Part shown: piece by piece, positions 47,960-56,974 of the stretch
Position numbering within the stretch: the stretch's first letter is position 1
How the letters are laid out: every line of letters starts with the position of its first letter
NCBI RefSeq assembly: GCF_016653405.1
Contig: NZ_NHSN01000018.1
Coordinates: 98,524-162,523, forward strand
Length of the DNA stretch: 64,000 nt
Origin: Halorhodospira halophila
GTDB lineage: Bacteria; Pseudomonadota; Gammaproteobacteria; Nitrococcales; Halorhodospiraceae
Direction of reading: 5' to 3'
Translations under genes and position numbers: made by a program
The notes under the pieces: generated by a model
What the model saw: the letters and a program-made list of their open reading frames with translations, nothing else
Database searches by the model: none
Told to the model about the DNA's origin: nothing

Positions 47960-49288
47960 TCACTCCAGATCCAGTGCCGCCATCTGTACCTTGCCGAGCA
48001 TGGTATCCGCCTGCCGTCGCTCAGCATCGGCCTCCTCAGTGCCCAGCTCCTCGGCCAGTTCCGTGAAGAGTTCGGCGAGCTGCTCAAAGTGAGGCAGGGC
48101 CGCCTCGGCGCCCTCGGCGGCGAGCACCGCCATGGCCAGGCGCTCCTGAGCGATCCCGAGAGCCCGGCGCGCCTGCGGTGTGTCCTGCTGCTCGACCAGC
48201 GCCCCGCGCACCTCGAGGGCGTGGCGGTAGGTCTCCACCGTCTCGGCCAACCCCTCCACGGCCTCCTGGACCGCACCGCAGCGCTCCAGCGCCAGCGCCC
48301 AATCCTGGTAGGCATCCGCGCTCTGCCGCTCGCGGACGATGTCCTCGCGCAGTTCGATCACCTGCCGGTAGTAGGGTAGTGCCACCTCGGCCCCCTCCTC
48401 GACCAGCACCCCCTGGCCGTAGCGACCCAGCGCAACGCTCCAGTCCCGAAGCGACTGCGCCGTGGCGTGTTCGGTGGCCAGGGCCTCGGCGAGTTCACAC
48501 CAAGCCTCATAGCAGGGCAGTGCGGCACTCGCCCCCTCGGCCTCGAAGAGCGCATCGCCCAGGCGCTCCAGGGTGATCCCCCAGTCGCGGCGCGCGGCAT
48601 CTCCCCCTTCACCGGCGCTGATCGCTGCATCCAGATAGTCGAGTGCCTCCTGGTAGATCGGAATAGCCGCCTCGGGACCCTCGTCGTCGTAGACGGCATC
48701 GCCCTGATCGGCGCGTTCCAGGCCGACGGCAAGCAACTCGGCTGGATCGCCCTCCGTCTCGAGGCCGGCGTGCGGCTGCACATCTAGCTCGACCCCCTCC
48801 TCCTCGGGCACCCCGCCCTCGGGAGCCGGGTCGACGATCACCTCGCCGTCCGCCGATGGGGCCACCTCGGCCGGCTCTTCCGCCGGCTCGGGTTCGGCCC
48901 GCTCGGGCGCCCCCTCCCCAGCCTCCGCAGCCGTGTCCGCGGGGCGCTCCAAGACGCGCTTGCCGGCCAGCCGGTGCGCTTGGCTACTCGCCGGCCTGCT
49001 CCGGGGACCGGCCTTCGCCGTCTTCGAGCGCTTCCCGGACCCCGCCGCGGACGCAGCAGCGCCAGGGCTCTTGCCCTGCTGCCTGCCTCCCGGGCCAGCG
49101 CTGCGCCGATCTGCAGCCCCGGTGCGCCGCTCGCTGGTCTCCTGCCGGTCCTCCTGGTACCAGCGGCGGATCGTCTTGGCCGCCGGCTCGTAGGTCCGTG
49201 CCAACTCTTGCGGGGTGTGCCCCGCCTCGACCAGTTCGACCAGCTTGCGCCGGAACTCCGGCGAATATTTCGGGCGACCCTCAGCCAT
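47960..49288 (-). CDS. Transposase-type HTH fused to 47-residue helical repeats
   Basis: A 442-residue intact protein of unusual architecture. Residues 1-50 (KYSPEFRRKLVELVEAGHTP, ELARTYEPAAKTIRRWYQED) match the HTH of IS3/IS911-type OrfA transposases. Residues 51-110 are basic and disordered and 115-180 strongly acidic. Residues 184-421 are TPR-like helical repeats; four consecutive copies start at 234, 281, 328 and 375, exactly 47 residues apart, with a shared core EGAxxALPxY. No integrase domain or inverted repeats are visible, so it is a domesticated DNA-binding adaptor candidate, not an IS. It lies 57 bases upstream of frdA on the same strand. Confidence 0.85.
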   Translation of the reverse strand: MAEGRPKYSPEFRRKLVELVEAGHTPQELARTYEPAAKTIRRWYQEDRQETSERRTGAADRRSAGPGGRQQGKSPGAAASAAGSGKRSKTAKAGPRSRPASSQAHRLAGKRVLERPADTAAEAGEGAPERAEPEPAEEPAEVAPSADGEVIVDPAPEGGVPEEEGVELDVQPHAGLETEGDPAELLAVGLERADQGDAVYDDEGPEAAIPIYQEALDYLDAAISAGEGGDAARRDWGITLERLGDALFEAEGASAALPCYEAWCELAEALATEHATAQSLRDWSVALGRYGQGVLVEEGAEVALPYYRQVIELREDIVRERQSADAYQDWALALERCGAVQEAVEGLAETVETYRHALEVRGALVEQQDTPQARRALGIAQERLAMAVLAAEGAEAALPHFEQLAELFTELAEELGTEEADAERRQADTMLGKVQMAALDLE

Positions 49289-49430
49289 GCAGTGCTTTCC
49301 TCCGGATCATGCGGATACGGCGAGTCCGTCGACGCGGTTACTCCAGCCCGTTTTCCCGGACGGGTCAAGAACCCTAAGATGATAACGCCGGCACCGCCAC
49401 GGACCCGACACCCCTGGAGAACGGAAACCC

Positions 49431-50156
49431 ATGCAAGCGCTGCTCTTTGACGTCGATGGCACCCTGGCCGACACCGAAGGCGCGGGCCACCTGCCCGCCT
49501 TCAACGCCGCCTTCGAGGCATTCGGCCTTCCCCACCGCTGGGATGAAACCACCTATCGACGCCTCCTGAACGCGGTCCCGGGCGGCCGGGAACGACTGCA
49601 CGACACCCTGACCCGGGAACCGCCCCCGCCCGGGCACGGCGATATCAATACGCTCGCGCGGCGACTGCACGAGGCCAAGAACCGCCTCTACGCCGAGCGC
49701 CTCAGCACCGGCTCCATCCCGCCCCGGCCGGGGATCGAGCGAATCCTTGCCGAAGCGCGAGAGCGGCAGGTGCGCCTGGCCGTGGTCACGACCAGCGCCC
49801 GCGCCAACGTCGAGGCCCTGTTCAACGGCGTGCTACCCGCCGAGTTGCAACCGGCCTTCGAGGTCTGCATCTGTGGCGACGACGTCAACGCCAAGAAACC
49901 CGACCCCGAGGCCTACCTGCAGGCCCTGCGATCACTGCGGCTCGCGGCCGAGGACTGCCTCGCCGTGGAGGATTCGGTCAACGGGCTGCGCGCCGCCCGC
50001 GCGGCCGGGATCCCGACGCTGATCACCCGCAACCGCTGGACCCGGGACGACGCATTCCCGGGTGCCGCAGCGGTCATTGATGACCTGGACCACGGACCCG
50101 ACGGCACCGCCGTGGGGATCGATGACCTGATCGCCATTCACCGCGAGAGCCGCTAG
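49431..50156 (+). CDS. cbbY: CbbY-like HAD-family phosphatase
   Basis: A 241-residue HAD hydrolase of the beta-phosphoglucomutase-like subfamily. Motif 1 is FDVDGTLADTEGAG with the nucleophile Asp, motif 2 is AVVTTSARANVEAL, motif 3 is the Lys in NAKKPDPEAYLQAL, and motif 4 is AVEDSVNGLRAA. The pattern fits CbbY, which removes xylulose-1,5-bisphosphate, an inhibitor by-product of Rubisco, in autotrophs; other sugar phosphatases of this family look similar. It is divergent from the HTH-repeat gene and its end overlaps dnaE by four bases. Confidence 0.82.
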   Translation: MQALLFDVDGTLADTEGAGHLPAFNAAFEAFGLPHRWDETTYRRLLNAVPGGRERLHDTLTREPPPPGHGDINTLARRLHEAKNRLYAERLSTGSIPPRPGIERILAEARERQVRLAVVTTSARANVEALFNGVLPAELQPAFEVCICGDDVNAKKPDPEAYLQALRSLRLAAEDCLAVEDSVNGLRAARAAGIPTLITRNRWTRDDAFPGAAAVIDDLDHGPDGTAVGIDDLIAIHRESR

Positions 50157-53100
50157 CGGGGGTACTCGACCCCCACACGGTCATCGACCACCGACTCAAG
50201 CCGCTTGATCAGGTCATCGCTGGGCGTCACCGTCCAGTTGCGGCCTAGGACGACGCGCCCCCGGCCCCTTGGGTGGCGGTAATCGACATGGACCGGACTC
50301 TCCCCAGCGTAGCTGCTGAGGACCTGGCGCAGCTCGGGCACCAGACCGTTAGCGGCACGAGCCGCGGTTACCGGAATCACCAACCGACCGGCTGCCCGCT
50401 CGCGGGCCCGGGCGATGTCCAGCACCTCTTCGCCGGTGATCCGGTACCCGCCACTGAAGTCGTCGTAGTCGAGACTGCCGCGCACCACCAGCAGCGCATC
50501 CTTCTCAACGGCATGCCGGTATTTGCCGAACGCCTCGGGGAATAGCACCACTTCGATCCGGCCCGTGCGGTCATCCAGGGTCAGGGTGGCCAGGCGGCCG
50601 CCAGTGGAGGTGCTGCGCACCCGCAGCGCGACCACCAGCCCAGCCGCGGTAACCGTCCGGCCTCGGCCCCCATTGCCGTCTCCGCCATTGCCGCCGGCGC
50701 CACTGGACAGCCGCTGCAGGCGATCCGTAGCCAGATACGGAAGCTCATGCTCGTAACGGTCGATCGGGTGCCCCGTCAGGAATAGACCCAGTGTGGCCTT
50801 CTCCGCGGCCAGGCGTTCTTCCTCCGGCCATTCGGGCTGCTCGGCAACCTCTTCGCCCTCGCCACGGGAGGCGATCACCGCCTCTGCAGGGCCACCGAAC
50901 AGATCGGTCTGCCCGGCGGCCTGGTCGCGCGTCGCCTGCTCGGCAGCCGCCAGCGCCGCCGGGATCTGTGCCATTCCCGTGGCGCGGTTGGGGATCAGGC
51001 GATCCAGGCTCCCCGAACGACACAGGGCCTCCAGCACGCGACGATTGGCGCGGCCGGTGTCGACCCGGCGGCACAGGTCGAAGATATCCCGGAACGCCCC
51101 GTTGGTATCGCGCTCGCTCAGCACCGCATCGAGCGCCGACTCCCCCACCCCCTTGATGGCACCCAGACCGTAGACGATGGTCCGCTCGTCCACCGCCCGG
51201 AAGGGCTTGTCACTGCGGTTGACGTCCGGCGGCAGCACCTCCAGCCCCATGGCCCGGGCCTCATCCAGGAAGATCACCACCTTGTCGGTGTTGTCCATGT
51301 CCGAGGAGAGCACCGAGGCCATGAACGGCGCCGGGTAGTGACACTTGAGCCAGGCGGTCTGGTAGGAGAGCAGCGCGTAGGCCGCCGAGTGCGACTTGTT
51401 GAAGCCGTAGCCGGCGAACTTCTCCATAAGGTCGAAGATGCCGGTGGCATGGTCCTCGGACAGACCCCGGGCCTTGGCCCCTTCCAGGAACTTGGCCCGC
51501 TGCTTGGCCATCTCCTCGGGCTTCTTCTTGCCCATGGCGCGGCGCAGCAGATCCGCCTCGCCAAGGCTGTAGCCGGCCAGGACCTGCGCGATGCGCTGCA
51601 CCTGCTCCTGGTAGAGGATCACCCCGTAAGTAGGCTGGAGGACCGGCACCAGGTCCGGATGGTGCAGCTCGCGGGTTGGGTAACCGGCGACCGCCGAACG
51701 GCCATGCTTGCGCTCGACGAAGTCGTCGACCATGCCCGACTGAAGCGGCCCGGGCCGAAACAGCGCCACCAGTGCCACGATATCCTCGAAGCTATCGGGC
51801 TGAAGGCGCTTGATCAGCTCCTTCATCCCGCGGGATTCCAGCTGGAAGACCGCGGTGGTGGCACAGCGCTTGAGCAGCTCGAAGGTGGCGCCGTCATCCA
51901 GGGCGATGGCATCGATATCCAGCGCCGGGTCTCCCCGCTGCTCGAGGATGCGGTTCACCGCCTGGACGGTCCAGTCGATGATGGTCAGCGTGCGCAGACC
52001 CAGGAAGTCGAACTTGACCAGACCCACCGCCTCGACGTCGTCCTTGTCGAAGTGGGTGGCCACCTTCCAAGCCTCGGCGTCGTCGCGCTCCTCCGGGTCG
52101 CGGTAGAGCGGCGAGAAATCGGTCAGGTCCGTGGGCGCGATGACGACGCCTCCGGCGTGCTTGCCGACGTTGCGCGCCATCCCCTCCAGGCTGCGCGCGG
52201 TGTCGATCAACTCGCGGATGTTTTCGTCGTTGTCGTACTCGGCGCGCAGGTCCTCTTCCTGCTCCAGGGCCCTGTCCAGGGTCATGCCGATCTCGAAAGG
52301 GATCAGCTTGGCGATCCGGTCCATGTAGCCGAAGGCGTGACCGTAGACCCGGCCCACGTCGCGCACCACGGCCCGGGCCGCCATGGTGCCGTGGGTGGCG
52401 ATCTGCGAGACCTTCTCGGCGCCGTAGCGGTCCGAGACGTACTCGATGACCTCGTCGCGGCGCTCCATGCAGAAGTCCACGTCGAAGTCGGGCATGGAGA
52501 CCCGCTCCGGGTTGAGGAAGCGCTCGAAGAGCAGGTCATAGCGCAGGGGGTCGAGGTTGGTGATGCCCAGGGCATAGGCGACCAGCGATCCCGCACCGGA
52601 GCCGCGCCCGGGGCCAACCGGGATGTCGTTCTCCCGCGCCCAGCGGATGAAGTCGGCGACGATGAGGAAGTAGCCGGGGAACCCCATCTGCTCGATGACG
52701 GCCAGCTCGTGCTCGAGGCGCTGCCGGTAGGTCGCCTCGACCTCGCCGGTATCCTCGTCCTCAGTCAGGCCGCGTTGTTCGAGCCGCTGCGCCAGGCCGC
52801 GCTCGGACTCGGCGCGCAGGAACGAGGCCACCGTATGGCCCTCGGGCACCGGAAAGTCCGGGAGATAGTTGGTGTCGAGTTCCAGATCCACGCTGCACCG
52901 CTCGGCGATACGCAGGGTGGTCTCGAGCGCCTCGGGCAGATCGGAGAAGCGCTCGGCCATGTCCGCAGCGTCGGCAAAGTACTGCTGTTCCGTGTAGTGG
53001 CGTGGCCGGTTGGGGTCGTCCAGGGTACGCCCCTGATGGATGCAGACACGGACCTCATGGGCGTCGTAATCCGCCGGGCGCATGAAGCGCACGTCATTGG

Positions 53101-53704
53101 TGGCCACCACCGGCACGTCCTCGTCGGCGGCCAGCGCCACCGCGGCATGCAGGTGGCGCTCGTCGCCCGGCCGGCCCAGACGGTGGAGCTCCAGATAGAA
53201 GCCGTCCTCGCCGAAGGTCTGCCGGTGCTGCTCGAGGTAGCGCCGCGCGGTGGCCTCATCACCACGCAGCAGGGCCTGACCGATATCCCCCTGGACCCCG
53301 CCGGAGAGGGCCAGCAGCCCGCCGGCATCCGCTTGCAACCACTCCCGCCGGATGACCGGGATATCGCCGCAGGCACCCTCGCGATAAGCGCGGCTGAGCA
53401 GCCGCGACAGCGCACGGTAGCCGCCGCGATCCCGGCAGAGCAACGTCATCCGGGCGTAGCCGAGTTCCAAGGTATCGTCCGCCAGCCACACGTCGGCTCC
53501 GATGATCGGCTTGACTCCGGCGGCTAGCGCGGCCCGGTAGAACTTGACCATGCCGAACAGGTTGGCCTGATCGGTGATGGCCACCGCCGGCATGCCGGCG
53601 TCCCGCGCCGCGGACACCGCCTCCTGAATGCGGACGATGCCGTCGACCAGCGAGAACTCGCTGTGCAGACGCAGATGGACGAAGGACGGTGGGGCTTCAC
53701 TCAT
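50153..53704 (-). CDS. dnaE: DNA polymerase III alpha subunit
   Basis: The 1183-residue replicative polymerase. The N-terminal PHP domain begins FVHLRLHSEFSLVDGIVRI. The polymerase palm contains catalytic aspartates in MPDFDVDFCMERRDEVIEY. The fingers region has GYGFNKSHSAAYALLSYQ, and an OB-fold and C-terminal tau-binding region follow. A stretch of about ten Gly/Asn/Asp residues near residue 1010 (GAGGNGGDGNGG) is an insertion compared with most relatives. It is in its usual place downstream of rnhB but lacks accA immediately after it. Confidence 0.98.
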   Translation of the reverse strand: MSEAPPSFVHLRLHSEFSLVDGIVRIQEAVSAARDAGMPAVAITDQANLFGMVKFYRAALAAGVKPIIGADVWLADDTLELGYARMTLLCRDRGGYRALSRLLSRAYREGACGDIPVIRREWLQADAGGLLALSGGVQGDIGQALLRGDEATARRYLEQHRQTFGEDGFYLELHRLGRPGDERHLHAAVALAADEDVPVVATNDVRFMRPADYDAHEVRVCIHQGRTLDDPNRPRHYTEQQYFADAADMAERFSDLPEALETTLRIAERCSVDLELDTNYLPDFPVPEGHTVASFLRAESERGLAQRLEQRGLTEDEDTGEVEATYRQRLEHELAVIEQMGFPGYFLIVADFIRWARENDIPVGPGRGSGAGSLVAYALGITNLDPLRYDLLFERFLNPERVSMPDFDVDFCMERRDEVIEYVSDRYGAEKVSQIATHGTMAARAVVRDVGRVYGHAFGYMDRIAKLIPFEIGMTLDRALEQEEDLRAEYDNDENIRELIDTARSLEGMARNVGKHAGGVVIAPTDLTDFSPLYRDPEERDDAEAWKVATHFDKDDVEAVGLVKFDFLGLRTLTIIDWTVQAVNRILEQRGDPALDIDAIALDDGATFELLKRCATTAVFQLESRGMKELIKRLQPDSFEDIVALVALFRPGPLQSGMVDDFVERKHGRSAVAGYPTRELHHPDLVPVLQPTYGVILYQEQVQRIAQVLAGYSLGEADLLRRAMGKKKPEEMAKQRAKFLEGAKARGLSEDHATGIFDLMEKFAGYGFNKSHSAAYALLSYQTAWLKCHYPAPFMASVLSSDMDNTDKVVIFLDEARAMGLEVLPPDVNRSDKPFRAVDERTIVYGLGAIKGVGESALDAVLSERDTNGAFRDIFDLCRRVDTGRANRRVLEALCRSGSLDRLIPNRATGMAQIPAALAAAEQATRDQAAGQTDLFGGPAEAVIASRGEGEEVAEQPEWPEEERLAAEKATLGLFLTGHPIDRYEHELPYLATDRLQRLSSGAGGNGGDGNGGRGRTVTAAGLVVALRVRSTSTGGRLATLTLDDRTGRIEVVLFPEAFGKYRHAVEKDALLVVRGSLDYDDFSGGYRITGEEVLDIARARERAAGRLVIPVTAARAANGLVPELRQVLSSYAGESPVHVDYRHPRGRGRVVLGRNWTVTPSDDLIKRLESVVDDRVGVEYPR

Positions 53705-53768
53705 GGTCGCGTCAGGATATCAGGGTCGCGGTGGTCAACGGGTCAGCCAAGCGCGTGCGGTGCGCGCC

Positions 53769-54353
53769 TCAGCCGCCGAGCATCCTGCGCACCGGGGCAA
53801 AGCTGCGCCGGTGCGCGGCGCACGGGCCGAGGCGCTCGAGGGCGTGGCGGTGCTCGGCGGTCCCGTAGCCCTTGTGCCGGGCAAAACCGTATCCCGGGTA
53901 GGTCTCCTCGAGCGCCACCATCTCGGCATCACGTAGCGTCTTGGCCAGGATGGATGCCGCCGAGATGCTCGGCTCCAGGGCATCGCCACCGACCACGGCC
54001 CGCGCTGGAGCGGGCAAATCCTCCGGCATCTCGCGCCCGTCCACCAGGATTTCGGCGATCCGCGCGGTGCTGGCCACCGACGCCACCGCACGGGACATGG
54101 CCAGGAAGGTGGCACGACGGATGTTCAGTGCATCGATCTCGGCGACCTCTGCCCGCCCGACCCCCCAGGCCACGGCCTCGCTGCGGATCAGCCCAGCGGC
54201 CTGCTCGCGGCGCCGCGCCGACAGCCGCTTGGAGTCGGTGACACCGGCGATGGGCTCGCGCAGGATGACCGCGGCGGCCACCACCGGCCCGGCCCACGGC
54301 CCACGGCCAGCCTCGTCGACACCCACCTGCCACGCGCCGCCGTCGCCGCTCAC
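53769..54353 (-). CDS. rnhB: Ribonuclease HII
   Basis: A 194-residue enzyme that cuts RNA in RNA-DNA hybrids and removes misincorporated ribonucleotides. The catalytic Asp/Glu pair is in [19 protein letters not shown], the third acidic residue is in DGREMPE, and [14 protein letters not shown] and [14 protein letters not shown] complete the signature. It begins with GTG at 54353, overlapping the lpxB stop. It lies between lpxB and dnaE as in E. coli. Confidence 0.96.
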   Translation of the reverse strand: MSGDGGAWQVGVDEAGRGPWAGPVVAAAVILREPIAGVTDSKRLSARRREQAAGLIRSEAVAWGVGRAEVAEIDALNIRRATFLAMSRAVASVASTARIAEILVDGREMPEDLPAPARAVVGGDALEPSISAASILAKTLRDAEMVALEETYPGYGFARHKGYGTAEHRHALERLGPCAAHRRSFAPVRRMLGG

Positions 54354-55489
54354 CGCAGGATCTCCAGAACGGCCTCTGCCGCCCGGGCATCAGCCCCGCG
54401 GGCTAGTGAGGCGTGGAGCTCCCGGAAGCGGCGGACCAGCTGTAGCCGGGCCGGGGCCTCATCGAGCCAGTATGCGGCCGCCTCGGCCAGGACCTGCGGC
54501 GTGACGTCGCCCTGGAAGTACTCCGGGACCAGGGGCTCGCCGGCAAGCAGATTCGGCTGCGATACCCAAGGGACATGGATCAACCGGCGGATGATCTGAT
54601 AGCTCAGCGGCGACAGACGGTACGCCACGACCATCGGACGCTTGGCCAGCATGACCTCCAGGGTTGCCGTGCCCGAGGCGGTCAGGGCCACATCCGCCGC
54701 AGTCGCCGCGGTCGCCGTGTCGCCGTCCAGCAGCCGCGTGCGCAGGCGGACCTGGTGCCGATCCACGGCCGCCTCGATCCGCTCGCGCAGCCGCGGTGCG
54801 GCCACCGGTATGACAAAGTCCGGCGCATCCGGCCGCTCCGCCAGAAGCGCTGCCGCCCCGAGGAAGGGCTCGAGCAGGCGGTCGATCTCGCTGCCACGGC
54901 TACCGGGCAGCAGGGCGACCACCGTGGCGTCCGTATCCAGCCCCAGCCTCCGGCGCGCCGCAACGGTATCCGGCTGCAGCGGGAATCGATCAGCAGCCGG
55001 ATGACCGACGCAGACCGCGTCGACGCCGCTGTCGGCGTAGAACTGCTCCTCGAAGGGATAGAGGGTCAGCATCCGGTCCACCGAGCGCCGGATGCCCCGC
55101 ACGCGCCCACGACGCCAGGCCCAGATGGTGGGGCTGACGTAGTGGAGCGTGGGGATCCCGGCCGCACGCAGGCGCCGGGCCAGACCGAGGTTAAAATCGG
55201 GTAGATCGACGCCGATGAAGCAATCCGGCGGATCCTCCCGCCAGCGCCGGGCCAGATCAGCGCGCAGGCGAAGAAGCCCCGGCAGATGCCGCACGATCTC
55301 GGTCAGCCCCATCAGCGAGAGCCGCTCCATGGGTACCAGCGACTCAAGCCCCTGGGCTGCCATCGCCGGCCCACCAACCCCCTCGAAACGCACACCGGGG
55401 CACCGGCCCCGAAGCTCGCTCATCAGGCCGGCGCCGAGGACGTCACCGGAGAGTTCACCGGCGAGAATCGCCACCCTGGGACTGGCCAT
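54350..55489 (-). CDS. lpxB: Lipid-A-disaccharide synthase
   Basis: A 379-residue GT19 glycosyltransferase that joins UDP-diacylglucosamine and lipid X in lipid A synthesis at the inner membrane. Motifs: [71 protein letters not shown] and [14 protein letters not shown]. The ATG at 55489 gives the standard start; a longer frame upstream has no support. It is 32 bases after lpxA. Confidence 0.97.
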   Translation of the reverse strand: MASPRVAILAGELSGDVLGAGLMSELRGRCPGVRFEGVGGPAMAAQGLESLVPMERLSLMGLTEIVRHLPGLLRLRADLARRWREDPPDCFIGVDLPDFNLGLARRLRAAGIPTLHYVSPTIWAWRRGRVRGIRRSVDRMLTLYPFEEQFYADSGVDAVCVGHPAADRFPLQPDTVAARRRLGLDTDATVVALLPGSRGSEIDRLLEPFLGAAALLAERPDAPDFVIPVAAPRLRERIEAAVDRHQVRLRTRLLDGDTATAATAADVALTASGTATLEVMLAKRPMVVAYRLSPLSYQIIRRLIHVPWVSQPNLLAGEPLVPEYFQGDVTPQVLAEAAAYWLDEAPARLQLVRRFRELHASLARGADARAAEAVLEILR

Positions 55490-55521
55490 TGGCGGACCCC
55501 CCTGCGCCGTCCGACGGCAGT

Positions 55522-56298
55522 CTAGCGCAACAGACCGCGCTGGCTGCTGTCGATGAAATCGACCATGCCCTGCACGTCCGCGGAGTGGCCGAGCTGCTGG
55601 CACAGCGCCTCGCGCGCATCGTCGAGACGCAGCCCCTGTCGGTAGATCATGCGGTAGGCGCGCTTGATATCCCGGATGCGCTCCCGCGAGAAGCCGTGCC
55701 GGCGCAGCCCCACCGAGTTGATCCCGTGCGGCACCGCCATCTGTCCGGAGACTGTGACGAACGGCGGTACATCCCGATTGATCCCGCTGCCGAAACCGCA
55801 AAAGGCGTAAGGACCGATGCGGCAGAACTGGTGTATTAGCGCGAAGCCGCCCAAGGTGGCGTGATCACCGACATCCACATGCCCGGCCAGCGACGCGGAG
55901 TTGGCGAACAGCAGATGGTCGCCCAGCCGGCAGTCGTGGGCAATATGGCAGTACGCCATCAGCCAGTTGTGATCGCCGATGCGGGTCTCGCCCCGCCCCT
56001 GCGCTGTGCCGCGGTGGCAGGTGACGAACTCGCGGATGGTATTGCCGTCGCCGATCACCAGTTCCGTGGGCTCGCCCTGATAGCCCTTGTGCTGCGGGGC
56101 CTCCCCCAGGGCGGCAAACTGGTAGATGCGGTTATCCCGGCCGATGCGGGTCGGCCCTTGGATGACCGCGTGCGGGCCAATCCAGGTCCCCTCGTCGATC
56201 TCCACATCCGGCCCGATCACGCTGAAAGGCCCCACCTCGACGTCCTCGCCGAGGCGGGCCTTGGGGTCGACCAGGGCGTTCGGATGGACTCGACTCAA
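55522..56298 (-). CDS. lpxA: UDP-N-acetylglucosamine acyltransferase
   Basis: A 258-residue left-handed beta-helix protein that transfers a 3-hydroxyacyl chain to UDP-GlcNAc, the first step of lipid A synthesis. Hexapeptide repeats run through the first 180 residues. NTIREFVTCHRGT and the catalytic His in YCHIAHDCRLGDH are present, and the C-terminal helical domain follows (GINSVGLRRHGFS). It starts with TTG at 56298, overlapping the fabZ stop as TTGA; this is a weak start coupled to fabZ translation. Confidence 0.97.
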   Translation of the reverse strand: MSRVHPNALVDPKARLGEDVEVGPFSVIGPDVEIDEGTWIGPHAVIQGPTRIGRDNRIYQFAALGEAPQHKGYQGEPTELVIGDGNTIREFVTCHRGTAQGRGETRIGDHNWLMAYCHIAHDCRLGDHLLFANSASLAGHVDVGDHATLGGFALIHQFCRIGPYAFCGFGSGINRDVPPFVTVSGQMAVPHGINSVGLRRHGFSRERIRDIKRAYRMIYRQGLRLDDAREALCQQLGHSADVQGMVDFIDSSQRGLLR

Positions 56299-56756
56299 AC
56301 CGTACGCACCGTGCAGCGGATCTCACACTCGGCCGCCAACTCGCCATCGACACTTCCGCGTGCCTGGAAGATCCAAATCCCCCGAGCCACACGACGCACC
56401 GAGACATCGTGTCGAAGCTGATCACCGGGCTGAACCGGCCGCTTGAAGCGCGCCTTGTCGATCCCCACCAGGTAGAGGACGTCGTTGTCCGTGAGGGTGT
56501 CCTGAACACTCTTGAACGCGAGCATGCCACAAGCCTGGGCCAGCGACTCGAGGATGAGCACCCCCGGCATTACGGGCTTTTGCGGGAAATGGCCGACGAA
56601 GAACGGCTCATTGATGGTGACATTCTTGATGCTGGCCAGATGCTCGTGGGGCTGGAACTCTAGCACCCGGTCGATGAGCAGCATCGGATACCGGTGCGGC
56701 AGCAGGTTCATGATGCCTTCGATATCCGTTGCCCCCTGCGCGTCACTCTCGCTCAC
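56295..56756 (-). CDS. fabZ: 3-hydroxyacyl-ACP dehydratase FabZ
   Basis: A 153-residue hotdog dehydratase of fatty acid elongation. The active-site stretch contains VGHFPQKPVMPGVLILES with catalytic His and Glu; LPHRYPMLLIDRV is the N-terminal signature. The GTG at 56756 is placed seven bases after GGAGG and is preferred to the GTG at 56762. It shares the hydroxyacyl substrate pool with lpxA directly downstream. lpxD, usually upstream, is missing. Confidence 0.96.
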   Translation of the reverse strand: MSESDAQGATDIEGIMNLLPHRYPMLLIDRVLEFQPHEHLASIKNVTINEPFFVGHFPQKPVMPGVLILESLAQACGMLAFKSVQDTLTDNDVLYLVGIDKARFKRPVQPGDQLRHDVSVRRVARGIWIFQARGSVDGELAAECEIRCTVRTV

Positions 56757-56974
56757 GCTCACTCCTCCGTGGTCTGATCCGGTTACTCCCGGCACCGTGC
56801 GCCTCGTGCCATCCGCAGGCCGCGGACGACCCCATAAGCGGCAGAGCCTATCACACCGGGCGCTCGGATGAACTCGGCCACCCTCCCCCGGGAGATCACG
56901 GATCGACCGGGCGTCCGGGACGGTCCAGGGGGCTGCCGCCTTCTGCATTCGGCCCTGCCCGCTTCGCGACAGCC
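56757..56974 (-). other. Short spacer where skp and lpxD are expected
   Basis: Only 218 bases lie between bamA and fabZ. I see no remnant of skp/ompH or lpxD in any frame. It must hold the fabZ promoter or leader; GGAGG for fabZ is at its left end. GC-rich dyads are present, but none is convincing as a terminator. Confidence 0.6.

Noticed and set aside
47960-49288. Insertion sequence remnant
   Set aside because: The HTH looks like OrfA, but the gene is intact, has a large unrelated C-terminus, no OrfB, and no terminal inverted or direct repeats that I can see.
51338-53527. 729-codon open frame on the + strand opposite dnaE
   Set aside because: Antisense shadow of dnaE with no recognisable motif.
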